A DNA stretch of 57,500 bases from Prorocentrum cordatum (GCA_963575745.1 CAUYUJ010000380.1:1-57500); one strand, 5' to 3'. Counted from the first letter of the stretch, positions 30,321-40,389 are shown. Translations and numbers: made by a program. Notes: generated from the sequence alone by a model not told the origin.

Positions 30321-31675
30321 AGGAAAACACACATAAGCACAAAGGGTTGTATTGGTTTTACGCCGGAAGGGGGCGTCGTTGAGAGGGTGCCTGGCACGGA
30401 TGCGGGGATCGGGGTGGCGTCGGTGTTTGGAGCTGGCGGTTTGCGTGGCAAGCGCGTTTAGCTGGTCGCATATGTTCGGAACGCGTGACGGGTGGAAAGG
30501 CCGCTCACCAGCAACTGGCAGTCCTCTGCCCGCGGGCCAGAACAAATCGTCGCGGGCTCGCAACGGGGCGTGGGAAAGGGGGTTGGGAAGGAAGAGCGAG
30601 TCTCATCCCCAGGAAATCCCTTCGATACGCAGCAAACAATTATTTTTTCTAGTCATCTGCCGCACGGCCAACCGAACGAACAACTTTTTCGGCGCGCAAC
30701 GTAAGCTTCGCTTGCGCGCGTCATGGCTTCCTTCCGTTGCTTCCTTCGCTTCTTTCTCGCCCTCCTCTTCCTTTTCCTCTTCCCCTGCTTTGCCTTGCCC
30801 CGCCCCCCTTCCTTTCCAGCTCGGAGCTGTCACCGGGCGCGGAGAGCGCAACCCAAAAGGCGTTGCTGTAATTCCTTTGTGTGTCACGAAGTCTCGCGTA
30901 ATTAGTTTGTGTACGGTCTGGTTACATTGCCAACGCGGGTGGCACACAATAATTTCCTTAGTGTACGATTTTTTCGCCGCCCCCATAAGAGAACGCGCGA
31001 TTCCTTTGTGTAGAGCTTGCTTCCGCCTCGAGGAGCGCGCGGGGCCTGGCGCTACAATCACAAGGCCGCGGCGCCTGGCAGTGCGATGCAGCTGCGCGGG
31101 ATACCACGCCCAACACGATCTTACGTGGATTCCGGCTCTTCTGCCGAATTCGTGCTGGCAGCTGGCCAGCCACATTGCCGGCCCTGCATGCCCGCGCGCG
31201 CTACTGCGTTCTGCTGCCGCGACGCGTGCTGTTGTCAACGGATGAACAAACTGACGTTGCACGGTGGTTTGGCTGTGCCAAGCCACCATGGAATGTTTGT
31301 TGGTAACGGATATTGGGATCTTGTCGCCGCCGACAGCCTTGCCACGCCATACATGTCAACTGCTTCCTAGAGCACGGCCGTGCATCAACCCTGGTTCGGA
31401 TCAGTGGGGATCCAGCGGCATGTGTGCACATGCGTCGCATCGTTGGTGGTACCAAAGTTGTTATGTGAATTTTCATTGTGTGTTTTTTTTTTGGCTCCCA
31501 AACCCGAGTCCACCGTACCCGGGTCTTACGGTTCCCGACAGGTGCGTACTGAGTGGTCAGATCGGTGTCTGGTGTTCGTTGCATGTAGCGATCGCAGAGA
31601 GGCCGCATGCGTAGCATGGCACGAGTAGGCAAGCGCAGGGACACCCCACAGGACGAGGATGGGGAGAAGAGATAC
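30321..31675. other. Unassigned stretch, less GC-rich
   Basis: About 1.35 kb with no recognised gene or repeat. A 297-codon plus-strand frame (30352-31245) is open but its translation has no domain, and a minus-strand frame overlaps it. AATTCCTTTGTGTG-like words recur near 30868-31010. An imperfect hairpin GGTGGTTTGGC/GCCAAGCCACC lies at 31262-31288. Confidence 0.4.
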
Positions 31676-31679
31676 GTTG

Positions 31680-31765
31680 GGAGGAGGAGGAGGAGGAGGA
31701 GGAGGAGGAGGAGGAGGAGGAGGAGGAGGAGGAGGAGGAGGAGGAGGAGGAGGAGGAGGAGGCGG
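31680..31765. repeat. (GGA)n array
   Basis: About 85 bases of GGA trinucleotides. Confidence 0.97.
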
Positions 31766-31818
31766 AGGACGAGGCCGAATTGGCTCAAGATGAAGAGGTG
31801 GCGGGCACGGCAGGTCTT

Positions 31819-32031
31819 CGAAGCGGAGGAGCAAACAAAAATGCAGTGACACAAATGTTCGGATGTCTGTGCGGATGTCTTGGATCGGCGCCGGGCCCTT
31901 CTGGCGGATGGCGGTGCCTCCGGCGCCGCCCCCGGCGCGCTCTGCGCGCCAGGGAAGGGGGTCCAGCGCCGATCCGAGAAATCCGCGCGGACCTCCGAAA
32001 GTTTATGTTCGTGGCGTTTTTGTGGCTTTTC
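31819..32031. mobile_element. Foldback element, family C, copy 4
   Basis: The diverged left arm (CAAACAAAAATGCAGTGACA, GGATGTCTTGGATCGGCGC) and the better-kept right arm (CCAGCGCCGATCCGAGAAAT + CCGCGCGGAC, AAAGTTTATGTTCGTGGCGT) surround the usual GC-rich centre (TCCGGCGCCGCCCCCGGCGC). Confidence 0.7.
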
Positions 32032-32574
32032 CTGGGCCTGGCGCGAGGGGAGGCGGCTCGTGGAGCAGAGCGGTCCCAGTGAGTCTTTCGCACCTCTCGG
32101 ACTCCCCTTTGGGGGCAGCAGTAGGGGGGGATGGCCATAGGGGGGGACGCATCGACGCAGGATCGCCCATTGATCGCCGATGGGGGCCCGATGGCCCCAA
32201 CCAGCCCACAAAGATACGGATTCACTATCGGTGGCCCGTCGCCGATCTATCGAGGATAAATGGCCGATTCCAGGTCGATGCATTCCCCTCCATGCCAGTC
32301 CCCTCCTATCGTTGCCCCTCACCCCCTTGGGGCCCCATCCTTAGATCACCCGCGACGGGAACTTTTTGGTAACGAGCTTTGGTCGCGCCGACTTTCGGTA
32401 GCGACCGGAGGGGGTTGCATTTCGGTAACGAAACAAAGGCGCGACGGGATCCCAGCGAGGGTCGACGTCTCGCTTGTGACCGGGATGTGCGACCGGAGGC
32501 CGAGTTTTGGTCGCGACCAGTTCGTCTCCGGCGTGACCAGAAATGTTCGGTGATGGAAGATTTGTGTCGCTGAC
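32032..32574. other. Unassigned stretch
   Basis: No gene. 32365-32545 carries repeated GGTAACGA, GGTCGCG and GCGACCGGAGG words on both strands, suggestive of another small degraded repeat. Confidence 0.35.
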
Positions 32575-32604
32575 CCCGAGATGCCTGTCAACAGGCATCT
32601 CGGG
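32575..32604. repeat. Perfect 14-bp hairpin
   Basis: CCCGAGATGCCTGT, two-base spacer CA, then the exact reverse complement ACAGGCATCTCGGG. No T-run follows on either side, so it is not an obvious terminator. Confidence 0.95.
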
Positions 32605-33112
32605 ATGCAGAGTGGGGTTTGGGGGGAGCTGTGGGGTCTGGGGGAAGCTTCCGCGAGGACCTGTTTACGTTTGCGTCGAGCAGGTTCGATTCGCCTGGGC
32701 CTCGACGCGGTGGCGACGGCGGCATGCAGGGTTGAAGACCATCTTTGGGGGATTCTCTCGAGTCCCCGCGACCAGCTCTCAACCCTCCTCCCACCATCGT
32801 CCTCACTCCAGGCCCCCCAAGCATGGTCGGAGTAAGTCGGAGGATCGGCGACGTGAGCGCGATCTTCCGACCCCACCTACTATTTTAACAGAAAGCGTGG
32901 TCCTAGAGGTCTTGTGCGAGGTCTTGTGTGGGATGACTTGTGCGGTCTTGTGTTGGCTCTGTCTTGTGTGAGGTCTTGGCCACACTGGCGGACTCGTACA
33001 CGCTTATCTATTGGGCAACGGCTTGTGCGCGTCTTGTGCACGACCATTCTTCGCTCGACCATGTTCCTGTTGAAAATAGTACTCAGAACTCGGACCCCAT
33101 TCTTCACCGAGG
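32605..33112. other. Unassigned stretch
   Basis: Contains GGTCTTGTG repeats (32910-32975). No gene supported. Confidence 0.35.
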
Positions 33113-33246
33113 GCGTTCCACTACTCGCAAAGTGGCTACTCGCAAACGTCCGAAAAACACTTGACTGTTTTGATTTAATGTATCGTAGATCCTCCGCGGG
33201 GGATCCAGGCCATTTGCGAGTAGTCACTTTGCGAGTAGTGGAACGC
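33113..33246. mobile_element. Foldback element, family I (near-perfect 34-bp TIRs)
   Basis: Left arm GCGTTCCACTACTCGCAAAG + TGGCTACTCGCAAA is mirrored on the right with one mismatch, leaving about 66 bases inside. Each arm holds CTACTCGCAAA twice. The high arm identity suggests relative youth. Only one copy lies in the window. Confidence 0.92.
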
Positions 33247-33880
33247 GCTTGTCTAATTCTGGAGGCCTCCGCTCACCTGAGGCTCTGCACAGCTTCTGGC
33301 CTTTGGGGCGGCCTATATAGCTCGGCCTCTGCCCCCCTGGAGCTTGTCTTGGCCACCTGGCCTGTCCTCCTCGATCCCCCCCCCCTCCTGACTTGGCCGC
33401 TCCTCGAGGCCCCCATCATCCTCGATCCCCCCTCTCCTCGATCGATCCCGCCCCTCGACCCCCCCCCCCTCATCTGGGCTCGAGGCCTTTGACTTGGCCG
33501 CTCCTGCGGCTTGCGGCTCCTCGTCGCGCGCCCGCTCGCCGCTCGCCGCGCTGGCTCCCACGCGCCCGACCCGAGGCCTGGGCGCGCGGTGGAGAGGGAG
33601 AGTCGGGGCGCTGGAAGGAGGAGGAGGAGGAGGAAGAGGAGGAGGAGCTGCACCGCACCCTACCTGCTCTGCCCTGCAGCGTCCTAGCCTTGCAGGCGCT
33701 GGCCCGCGAAGGCGGACGGGAGCGGCCATCAGAGGCGTGTTTCCCATGCTGCCTGGATCAGGGGCTGCGGCCCACAGGCCGGAGGGGCTTAGGATGGGTT
33801 AAGCACAACGGTCCAGAGGGCCCCGAGTCATCGAACACTTCTGGATTGGTCCTCCTTTAGTGTTACGATGCAATTAGGAG
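33247..33880. other. Unassigned stretch with short GGA run
   Basis: C-rich sequence with CTCGATCCCCCC repeats (33370-33460) and a GGA run at 33615-33650. ORFs appear compositional. Confidence 0.4.
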
Positions 33881-33935
33881 AAAGGAGGAAGGAGAAGGAG
33901 AAGGAGAAGGAGAAGGATGAGGAGGAGGAGGAGGA

Positions 33936-34572
33936 CCGTGCAGGCCCAAGTCGCATGAGCGATGTTGCAATACCCTCCCTCGCAGTTCGCTCTTCGTAGG
34001 TCCTAACAAGAATTTCAAACTTATGCAAATTCAGAGAAGTGCCCCATTGGAAGAAACTTGCTTAAGAAGTCTGAACCGTGCCCGAATACAAACACCGTTC
34101 CTGGAACATCAACGCCGCGAATCAACATGACTGTTGCGTCCTGACAGTCATAATTGCGCCAGAACGCCATTCCTGGGACTTTAACACCGCACATCCAGAT
34201 AACTGTTGAGACCTGACAGTCCCAAATCATGCAGAACGTCCTTCCAGGGACTTCCACCATACGAATCCATGAAACTGTTGTAAGATTTCAGGGTGAACTT
34301 GTCCAGCGCTAATGCGGGAGCCACATTTCGAGAAGGAATTGCCTTCCAGCCATCAAATGGCTGCAACATGTTATAGCGAATGTGCGCGGTGCTGAGGCGA
34401 GAACCATATTTTGAAAGCGGCCCGCTTTCTATCCGTGAAGCTGCTGCAAACGTTTATGCAAATTTCAAGCTTCAGGGCCATAGGTTGTGAGGAAACCTCA
34501 GGCGAAACGCCTGGTCCGCCCTACCAGCGTGTGGGGTGGGGTGGGGGGGGGGCGACAGGGAGGAGTAATTAG
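33936..34572 (+). repeat. Composite two-module repeat A, copy 3
   Basis: Preceded by a GGAGAA/GGA run. The head CCGTGCAGGCCCAAGTCGC is followed by module-1 units (CTGGAACATCAACGCCGCGA, AATTGCGCCAGAACGCCATT, CCTGGGACTTTAACACCGC) and fewer module-2 units (CTAATGCGGGAGCCACAT, GTGCTGAGGCGAGAACCATA). Tail CTTCAGGGCCATAGG, GAGGAAACCTCAGGCGAAAC, then GCGACAGGGAGGAGTAATTA and a GGA array. Confidence 0.86.
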
Positions 34573-34579
34573 GAGCGGT

Positions 34580-34715
34580 GAGGATGGAGGAAGAGGAAGA
34601 GGGGGACGAGGAGGAGGAGGAGGAGGAGGAGGAGGAGGGAAAAGGTAACGGGACAGGGGAGTGGATGAGGACAGTGAGATGGAGCAGGAGCAGGAGGAGG
34701 AGGAGGACGGGGCCA
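34580..34715. repeat. Interrupted GGA array
   Basis: GGA/GAG trinucleotides with interruptions, joined to the 3' end of composite element A3. Confidence 0.88.
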
Positions 34716-34908
34716 TGATGGGAGGAGCCCGCTGGTGGCGGCTGCGCGCCAAGAGTAGCCCTTGGTGCGGGCGCACGGGGGTCCCCCGATTGTGCCGGGC
34801 TCGGTGCCATCGAGCAGCGGCCTGCACGCTCGGGCTCTGGCCCCCCCGTGGCCCCCCAGGAAGTTGCGAAACAGCGGTTGTCCTTGCCTGGGGTCGCTCT
34901 TGCACGTA

Positions 34909-35084
34909 CCGTCGGGGCCCTGAAGAAGGAACCCTTTTCGTTGGGCAGGGGCTCCGCGTTCCTGAAGTGTTTCACAGCTTGCCTCAGGTGTTCCTTATGT
35001 CTTCGACAGGAAATCGCAGTTTAACTTTTGGAAAAAAGGGGCCTCGTTCCTTATTTAGGGTTCCTTAGGTCAACGCCCCGACTG
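34909..35084. mobile_element. TA-flanked foldback element, family G, copy 2
   Basis: 176 bases with inverted ends CCGTCGGGGCCCTGAAG ... GTCAACGCCCCGACTG, and TA on both outer sides (34907-34908, 35085-35086). Interior TTTCACAGCTTGCCTCAGG and GGAAATCGCAGTTTAACTTT match the copy at 22972-23136. Confidence 0.87.
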
Positions 35085-35329
35085 TAGCCGACAACGGGTG
35101 GTTCGGCACTGTCGAAGTGGGGACGGGAAGAACGGGGACGATCCGATGCGGGAATCGGTTCCAAAGCAACCGCTTGGGGCTTGGGGGATGGATCTTCGCG
35201 ACCTCGTCAGGCGCTGCATATGGACATTCTCAGTCCGTGTGGGAGGGGGCAAGTCTATCCGCATCCACCGCCTGCCGAGTTCCTCCGAAGAAGAATCCCA
35301 CAGGCGGCAGTTATAATAGATACATTCCC
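35085..35329. other. Unassigned stretch
   Basis: Sequence between G2 and repeat O2; no feature recognised. Confidence 0.3.
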
Positions 35330-35545
35330 ATCCGTAGTGGGCCCCGGAAACGGCAGGGCCTCTTTTCACCGTTTCCGGAAAAGTGCCCCTTGACAATGGA
35401 AATTGCAAAACAACGGCAACCAGAAAAACGACAACAAAAACGGCTCCAGAACTGGAACTGGAACAGGAATCGGTGAAAACAACGGCGACGCGGAACCAGA
35501 CAAAAACACCTGCGCTGGAACCGGCAAAAGAACCGTATAAGTAAC
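35330..35545 (+). repeat. Dispersed repeat O, copy 2
   Basis: AAACGGCAGGGCC, TTTTCACCGTTTCCGGAAA, AACGGCAACCAGAAAAACGA and GAACTGGAACTGGAACAGGA match repeat O1. The hairpin arms seen in O1 are degraded here. Confidence 0.65.
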
Positions 35546-37074
35546 CGGTGCAATTCGCGGGCGGCCAAGAGGGGGGTGATGATTAGGGCGGGTGAATATC
35601 ATTGCGGGGGCCATGAGATCTCCGCAGATTTCATGGCGCCTTTTCTTGTCTCAATGCGTCACCAGCCCCCCCTGGGCCGCGCACACGCCGCTGGCCATGA
35701 TCTGCGCCCCCCCTCTTCGACGCCCCTCTCCTTGGCCGCCCCCGAAGAAGACGGTCTCGCCGTTTCCAGGGTCTTGAAAGCTCCCACCTCGCAGGCGAGG
35801 ACCAGCAGCAGTTTCTGTCGACCTCTTGGGCACGATCCGCTGTCCACGTGGGGCAGACGTCGCGCGCCCCACAGCGGCCTCTCGTGGGTCACACGTGGCG
35901 CGTCGGGTGGTGCCAAGGGTGTCCCGTGGCCCAGGGCGTTGCCAGGCCTCCGAGGGAGGCCTCATGCCCTCCACGGCAGGGCTGCACCCGAGCGCCGTGC
36001 TGCTGGACTTCGGCCGTGTTTTTTTTTTTTTAGTTCTTCGTGCTGGCGGGGAGGTGCAGGAAGGCAGGCAGAGCAACACGAACCACAAACCGAAGACAGC
36101 ATGAGAAACGGCGTTTCGGTCCCAGCCCTGCTCCGCTCCACAGCACCCCCCCTCGTGAGGTCCATCGCCCAGAGGGCTCCAATGGGGGCTCCAACAGGGG
36201 CGCGACAAGCTGGGGACACCTCAGGCCACGACGCCTTCGGCAACCCCGCACGGTGGTCGGCGCTCACAGGGCCTTCGAATGTTGTCGACGGCTCTCAATC
36301 GTTGTTGTACGGTTTCGGATGCTTTCGGGACTTGGGGCGCTGTCCATTAGCTGTGCCTCGTCGAGGGCGTTCCCATGGTGTTGCAATCTGCTGGAACGAC
36401 CGCCAGAGGCCCGATGTATGGCCCGAAAGCCAGCAGGGGGTGAGCGCTAACGGGGTCAGAGAGTCCACTCGGACCCCCTGTGGCTGCCCTGGGTTTGGGA
36501 GTCGGGGGGGGCCGGCCCCCCAGCCCCTCGGTGTCAGTGTGGTCGTGGTCCATTCGAAACAAAAATGGCCTGCCCAGCAGCGGCCGCTGTCGGTTTTAGA
36601 AAAAACTTGCTGCTGTGCATCGTGCCAATTTGTTCGTACCCGCTTGTTGTGTGCCGAAACAAGGATCGATGGTTCTGAACCTTTTCGGCCTTTTCCTGCG
36701 TGCGTCGGATTTTTCGTTCACACTGGGCGTTCTCGTCGCAGAAAACTAGGATGTACGGCTCTGGTCGTGTTTGTGTCCACGATGCTCTTCTTTCCGCGAC
36801 GTCGCATCTTAGGACTTGCGGGGGGCCCAGACTGGAGTTGCCACACTTGTCCTGGATGACCCGGGCGTCCAACCCTTCCGAAACATTGGGGCTGGGGGCA
36901 GTCAGGGTTAGCTACGGGTTCGTGCCTCGGGGGCCCAGGCCGGAGTTACCCCGGACCGCAGTTCTTCCGGATGCGTCGGGCCTCCAGCTCGTCGCCGCGA
37001 ACGGCTTTCCCGCGGAGCTCTGGCCAGAGCGCACCCCTTGACAGGCTCGGTGGCTGGTCTCCTTCGAGGGAGGG
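35546..37074. other. Unassigned stretch with a long low-confidence ORF
   Basis: A 427-codon plus-strand frame (35576-36859) is the longest in the window that is not microsatellite-derived. It has no recognisable domain, contains a Phe run from a T homopolymer near 36020, overlaps sizeable minus-strand frames, and its 3' part (36540-36580) shares words with the dispersed segment at 29459-29640. I therefore do not call a gene. GGGGGCCCAG and GGAGTT words repeat near 36820 and 36928. Confidence 0.35.
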
Positions 37075-37082
37075 ACCCAGAC

Positions 37083-37250
37083 CCCCGACGCCACGATTCT
37101 TTCATGGCGTCGACCCCCCAGAGGCCTCGACCCCTTCCCCGGGATGGGTTTCTCACATCCCGAGCCGTTTTGTTGACGGCCCCGAGGCTTGGGAAGGGCT
37201 CTCAGACGCCGAAATTGGCGAACAACTTCCCGTCATGATGTTTTCATTAT
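37083..37250 (-). repeat. Dispersed repeat F, copy 4 (minus)
   Basis: CGACGCCACGATTCTTTCAT, GCGTCGACCCCCCAGAGG, CCCTTCCCCGGGATGGG, TTTTGTTGACGGCCCCGAGG and CCCGTCATGATG, reversed relative to the copy at 41343-41495. Confidence 0.75.
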
Positions 37251-37599
37251 TCGGGTAGAGGGAAACAATTAGTGAACACCCCCCCTGCCCCCCAAACTCC
37301 AGGTTGGCACGCGCGGGGGAGATTGCGGTCGAGGTGCAACTCCTCAGACCCACCGCCAACTTTGAACACTGGGGGGGAGGGGGAGGCGTTCACAGATGCA
37401 TGTGGCAGGAGTGCTCACTATTTTTTTTCCGAGCCCTGCCGAGGGGGCTCCCGGGGAGGCGGCCCGCACTTCCCGCGCACCGACGGCGCTGTGCCGGCCG
37501 CGCCTCCCCTGGCCTCTCTCTCTGGAGGCCCGGGCTCGGGCCCGGGTCCGGGCAGTGCTTGCGGTGCGGTGGGGTCGGGGTGTGAGTCTCACGCAGGGG
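37251..37599. other. Unassigned stretch
   Basis: GC-rich; GGCCCGGGCTCGGGCCCGGG at about 37527-37546 is a strong local palindrome. No gene supported. Confidence 0.35.
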
Positions 37600-37821
37600 C
37601 GAAGCGTCTCTGCGTGCTGATCGTCCTGCCGGACAATGTTCTGAGAGCCTTTTGTGGTTCCCGCGAGATGTTCTTAGAACATGTCTGGTTGAGACTGTCT
37701 TGTTTTATCACATCGGGTTTATGTTCGAAGAACACTGTTTTTGTTCTGAGAACATTGTTGGGTTCTAAGAACATTCGGTGGTAGGACTATAGGAATGCCG
37801 GGACGGTCGGTCCCTGCTCAA
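37600..37821. mobile_element. Foldback element, family E, copy 2
   Basis: Same block order as copy 1: AATGTTCTGAGAG, ATGTTCTTAGAACATG, TGAGACTGTCTTGTTTTA, GTTCTGAGAACATTG, GGTTCTAAGAACATTCGG, GGTAGGACTATAGGAATGCC. The left terminal arm is degraded; the right one is intact. Confidence 0.8.
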
Positions 37822-37829
37822 ATGAGGTC

Positions 37830-37995
37830 AAGGTTGCTTCGGGGAGGGTACCCTCCTGTTCTTCGTGCTTGCTGGATGTGCTTGTACATCCTGGTGGAGG
37901 GTACCTCGAGTGATCTGATGGTTCGGGTGTTTTCGCCAGCGGAGCGCCTCCTCACCTTCTTGGAGGATGTTCTCAAGTCCCAGGTCCGAACCTGA
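37830..37995 (+). repeat. Dispersed repeat N, copy 2
   Basis: CTTCGGGGAGGGTACCCTCC, TGCTTGTACATCCTGG, GGAGGGTACCTCG and CCCAGGTCCGAACC in the same order as in 17603-17760. It starts just after element E2. Confidence 0.6.
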
Positions 37996-39189
37996 CGGGC
38001 GTGACCATGGGGGGAGGTGGGAGGGGCTAGTAACGTCGATGTCTGCTCATGGGAGCCTTGGGCGGCAGCATTTGAATAATTTTTCCCACGGCATTTGGAC
38101 CGCAGTTGGCCCTTCCTTCTGCTCCTCCCCGCCCCTCCTGTTCCTCCTCCCCCTCCTCGTTCTTCTCGTCGCCCTAGTGAAGGGGCGAAGGCCCAGTTCG
38201 GACAGCGCTGGGGACCACGTAGGCTCCCACGGAACAGACACCGTTCGTGCCGGCGTCGTTTGGGAACGCTTAGGAATGGCGAGTTGAATTCGTAGACGGC
38301 GCCGGCGAGAATCGTGACGTTCCCAGCGGGGGCGGAGGGGGTGAGGGCCCAGTAGCGGACGTTATCGCAAATTAAGTAGCAATGGGGTGGCTCTTGGGAA
38401 CGCTAGAAGACGACTCGGGAAGAACCTTTGCCCCAGGCCCCTCGGATGGAAACATGATCCGCCAGAGGGAGAGGGGAGAAGAGTGAGGAGGAGAAGGAGG
38501 AGAAGTGGGAGGTGGTCACGGTCGTAGGGAATTCCACCAGCAGTTTTGAATATGTTCTCTTGGCCGTTCTAGAAGGCTTTAGGGGAACCATGGGGGTGTA
38601 AATAGGGGGTCCGCAGGAGAGGGTGGAGGGTAGGAAAAAAAGCAGGGTTTCAGCAAGTGTAAAAGGTACTTTGTCAAAGGGTTCTGGTATGAAGGGATTC
38701 TCGGGAGCCTGTGGGTGCGGGGAGCGCACATCACCATCACCACAATAATCGTCAATCGTTATCATGCTGTCCGTCGTATAGCAGCCTCATCGTCGTCACA
38801 ATTCGCATATGTAGCCGTTTCGGCTCGGGTGCGATGCATGCGCTAAGTACGTGTAGCAGGCATCGGTACAAAACGTCAGGAAGACTTGCTGTGGCAGCTG
38901 CAGGACATCCATATAGGAGACACACTGACTGTCCTCAGGCAGGAAGTTCATCATGTTGACGCCACATCCGCCGACCCATTGATAAGTTTGAGACTGTGCG
39001 TGTCTCTACGTGATGGTCGATGAGAGAAGATTCGGGGAGGACGAGGAGGAGGCGCAAGAGGAATCAGAGGAGGAGTAGGAGGAGGAGGAACACCAAGGAG
39101 GCGAAACATTACAGAGAGGAAGATAGAGCCGGGGAGGGCGAGAGGAAAGTCGCACACTGTTTCTTGCAGCGACATGGTGCCTTCTTGAG
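37996..39189. other. Unassigned stretch
   Basis: About 1.2 kb with no recognised gene or dispersed repeat. A TCC-like run lies at 38115-38165 and a short purine-rich tract at 39035-39095. Confidence 0.35.
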
Positions 39190-39400
39190 CTCTTCCGGGA
39201 CTATGTTGGGTCCTCTCGGTCCAGCTCGGGGAGTTTGGGGGGCCCTCTGAAGGCTAGCTGTTGCTGCCGTGGCCTCCTCAAACCCTCTTGAGCCGTTTTG
39301 GGAGCCTCTTGGTCTGTCCTTGGCTCCTCCAGGGTCCCTCTCGGGTGATCTTGGGGCTCTCTTCGGGCCCCTCTTGGGCATCCTCCGAAACTCTCGGGCC
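39190..39400 (-). repeat. CAAGAGGGCCCC-type minisatellite (P3)
   Basis: CCCTCTTGAGCCGTTTTGGG, GCCTCTTGGTCTG and TCTTGGGGCTCTCTTCGGG units in degenerate tandem, same strand sense as at 19.4 and 21.1 kb. Confidence 0.7.
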
Positions 39401-39492
39401 ACTCTCCTCCTGAGACCAGTTTGGTCGACACGCCTCGAGTGATACAGTCGCGCCATCAGGGAGCTCAGGCAGGGGCAGCGCCAAACGCAATT

Positions 39493-39957
39493 GGCTGCGC
39501 GCAGAAGGGGGTCCGGGGAGGGGGTTCCGGGAAGGCTTCTTAGAAGCACCCCCGCTTCTTAATTAGCAGGTGCAAGGCCGCCGCCTTCGAAGAAGCATCT
39601 TCCTTCTAAGAAACCCTCCCCCCTCCCCCCACAGTGGAGACCCAGGCCAAGAAACGCCCTGCTTGCCTCCAGCGTGGCGTTACCACACCAACAAAAATCA
39701 ATGGACGTCCTAGGGTCTCAGGGTTGGGTTTCTTGTGGAAGGTTTCTTGTGGACTGGCCTCCGCTCTACCCGGATTCTGGCGACAAGGAAAAGATGGTCA
39801 AAACAGATTCAAACATTGTCAAACACAGTCGAAAATTGTCCCCGGTCGTTTTGATATATAAAAAAGAAAGAGACAACAAAAAACAAGCCCTTGTTGAACA
39901 TTCCTCCTGGAGAGGGTCGTGCCCGACTTCACTCTGCCCCCCTGTGTGCGCCGCCAG
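39493..39957. mobile_element. Foldback element, family B', copy 3, apparently interrupted
   Basis: 39493-39630 holds the left end (GGCTGCGCGCAGAAGGGGGT), GGCTTCTTAGAAGCACCCCC and CTTCTAAGAAACCCTCCCCC. The expected right end (CCCCTTGTGCGCGCCGCC) is not adjacent, but CCCCCCTGTGTGCGCCGCC occurs at about 39938-39956. The ~300 bases between are absent from copies 1 and 2 and may be a nested insertion. Confidence 0.55.
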
Positions 39958-40102
39958 CACACAGGGCAGCGCCGACCGCGAAGCACCAAAGGCAGCGCAG
40001 ACCGGGGTCCCGGGGGCTCTCCTGGGACCTCCGACGCCCCCCGTGCGCCGCCGCGGGGCCCGCGCGCCTCCGCGAGGCGCGCTCCCCGGGCCCCCCGGAA
40101 AA
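39958..40102. other. Unassigned GC-rich interval
   Basis: CGCCGCGGGGCCCGCGCG-type sequence; nothing recognised. Confidence 0.3.
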
Positions 40103-40312
40103 GTCGCGACGGAGGGTGCTTCGCTGCTCTCGGCCTCTATGGGGGCCCTTACCGGGCCTCGAGGCCGTCAAGAAGCGACTCAGGACGAGAAGCCGGGGCC
40201 CTCGCCGGGCCTGGGGACCGTCAAGGGACGACTCGGGATGAAGAGCCGGTCCCAGGGAACAGCTCGAGACTTCTGGGGGTCGACGTCATGAACAGAATCA
40301 TGGCGTTGGGGG
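40103..40312 (+). repeat. Dispersed repeat F, copy 5, with internal duplication
   Basis: GGGCCCTTACCGGGCCTCGA and GGGGCCCTCGCCGGGCCTGG are tandem versions of the same block, each followed by ACCGTCAAG-like sequence. Then GAGCCGGTCCCAGGGAACAG and GGGGGTCGACGTCATGAACA. Confidence 0.72.
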
Positions 40313-40389
40313 TCTGGGTCCCGGGCCGACCTCGCGCGCGCGCGCGCGCGGGCCAAGGCCTTGAGCGCCTCGGACAACTCAAAGAAGGC

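Noticed and set aside
30352-31245. 297-codon plus-strand ORF
   Set aside because: Mixed composition with no domain or membrane pattern and an overlapping 228-codon antisense frame; not enough to support a gene.
32575-32604. Rho-independent terminator
   Set aside because: The stem is perfect but has a 2-base loop and no T-run, and the context looks eukaryotic.
35576-36859. 427-codon plus-strand ORF
   Set aside because: No recognisable domain, a homopolymer-derived Phe run, large antisense frames, and a 3' part shared with a dispersed repeat.
40332-40351. CG-dinucleotide run as a regulatory site
   Set aside because: CGCGCGCGCGCG could adopt Z-DNA, but it lies in unassigned GC-rich repeat DNA with no gene beside it.
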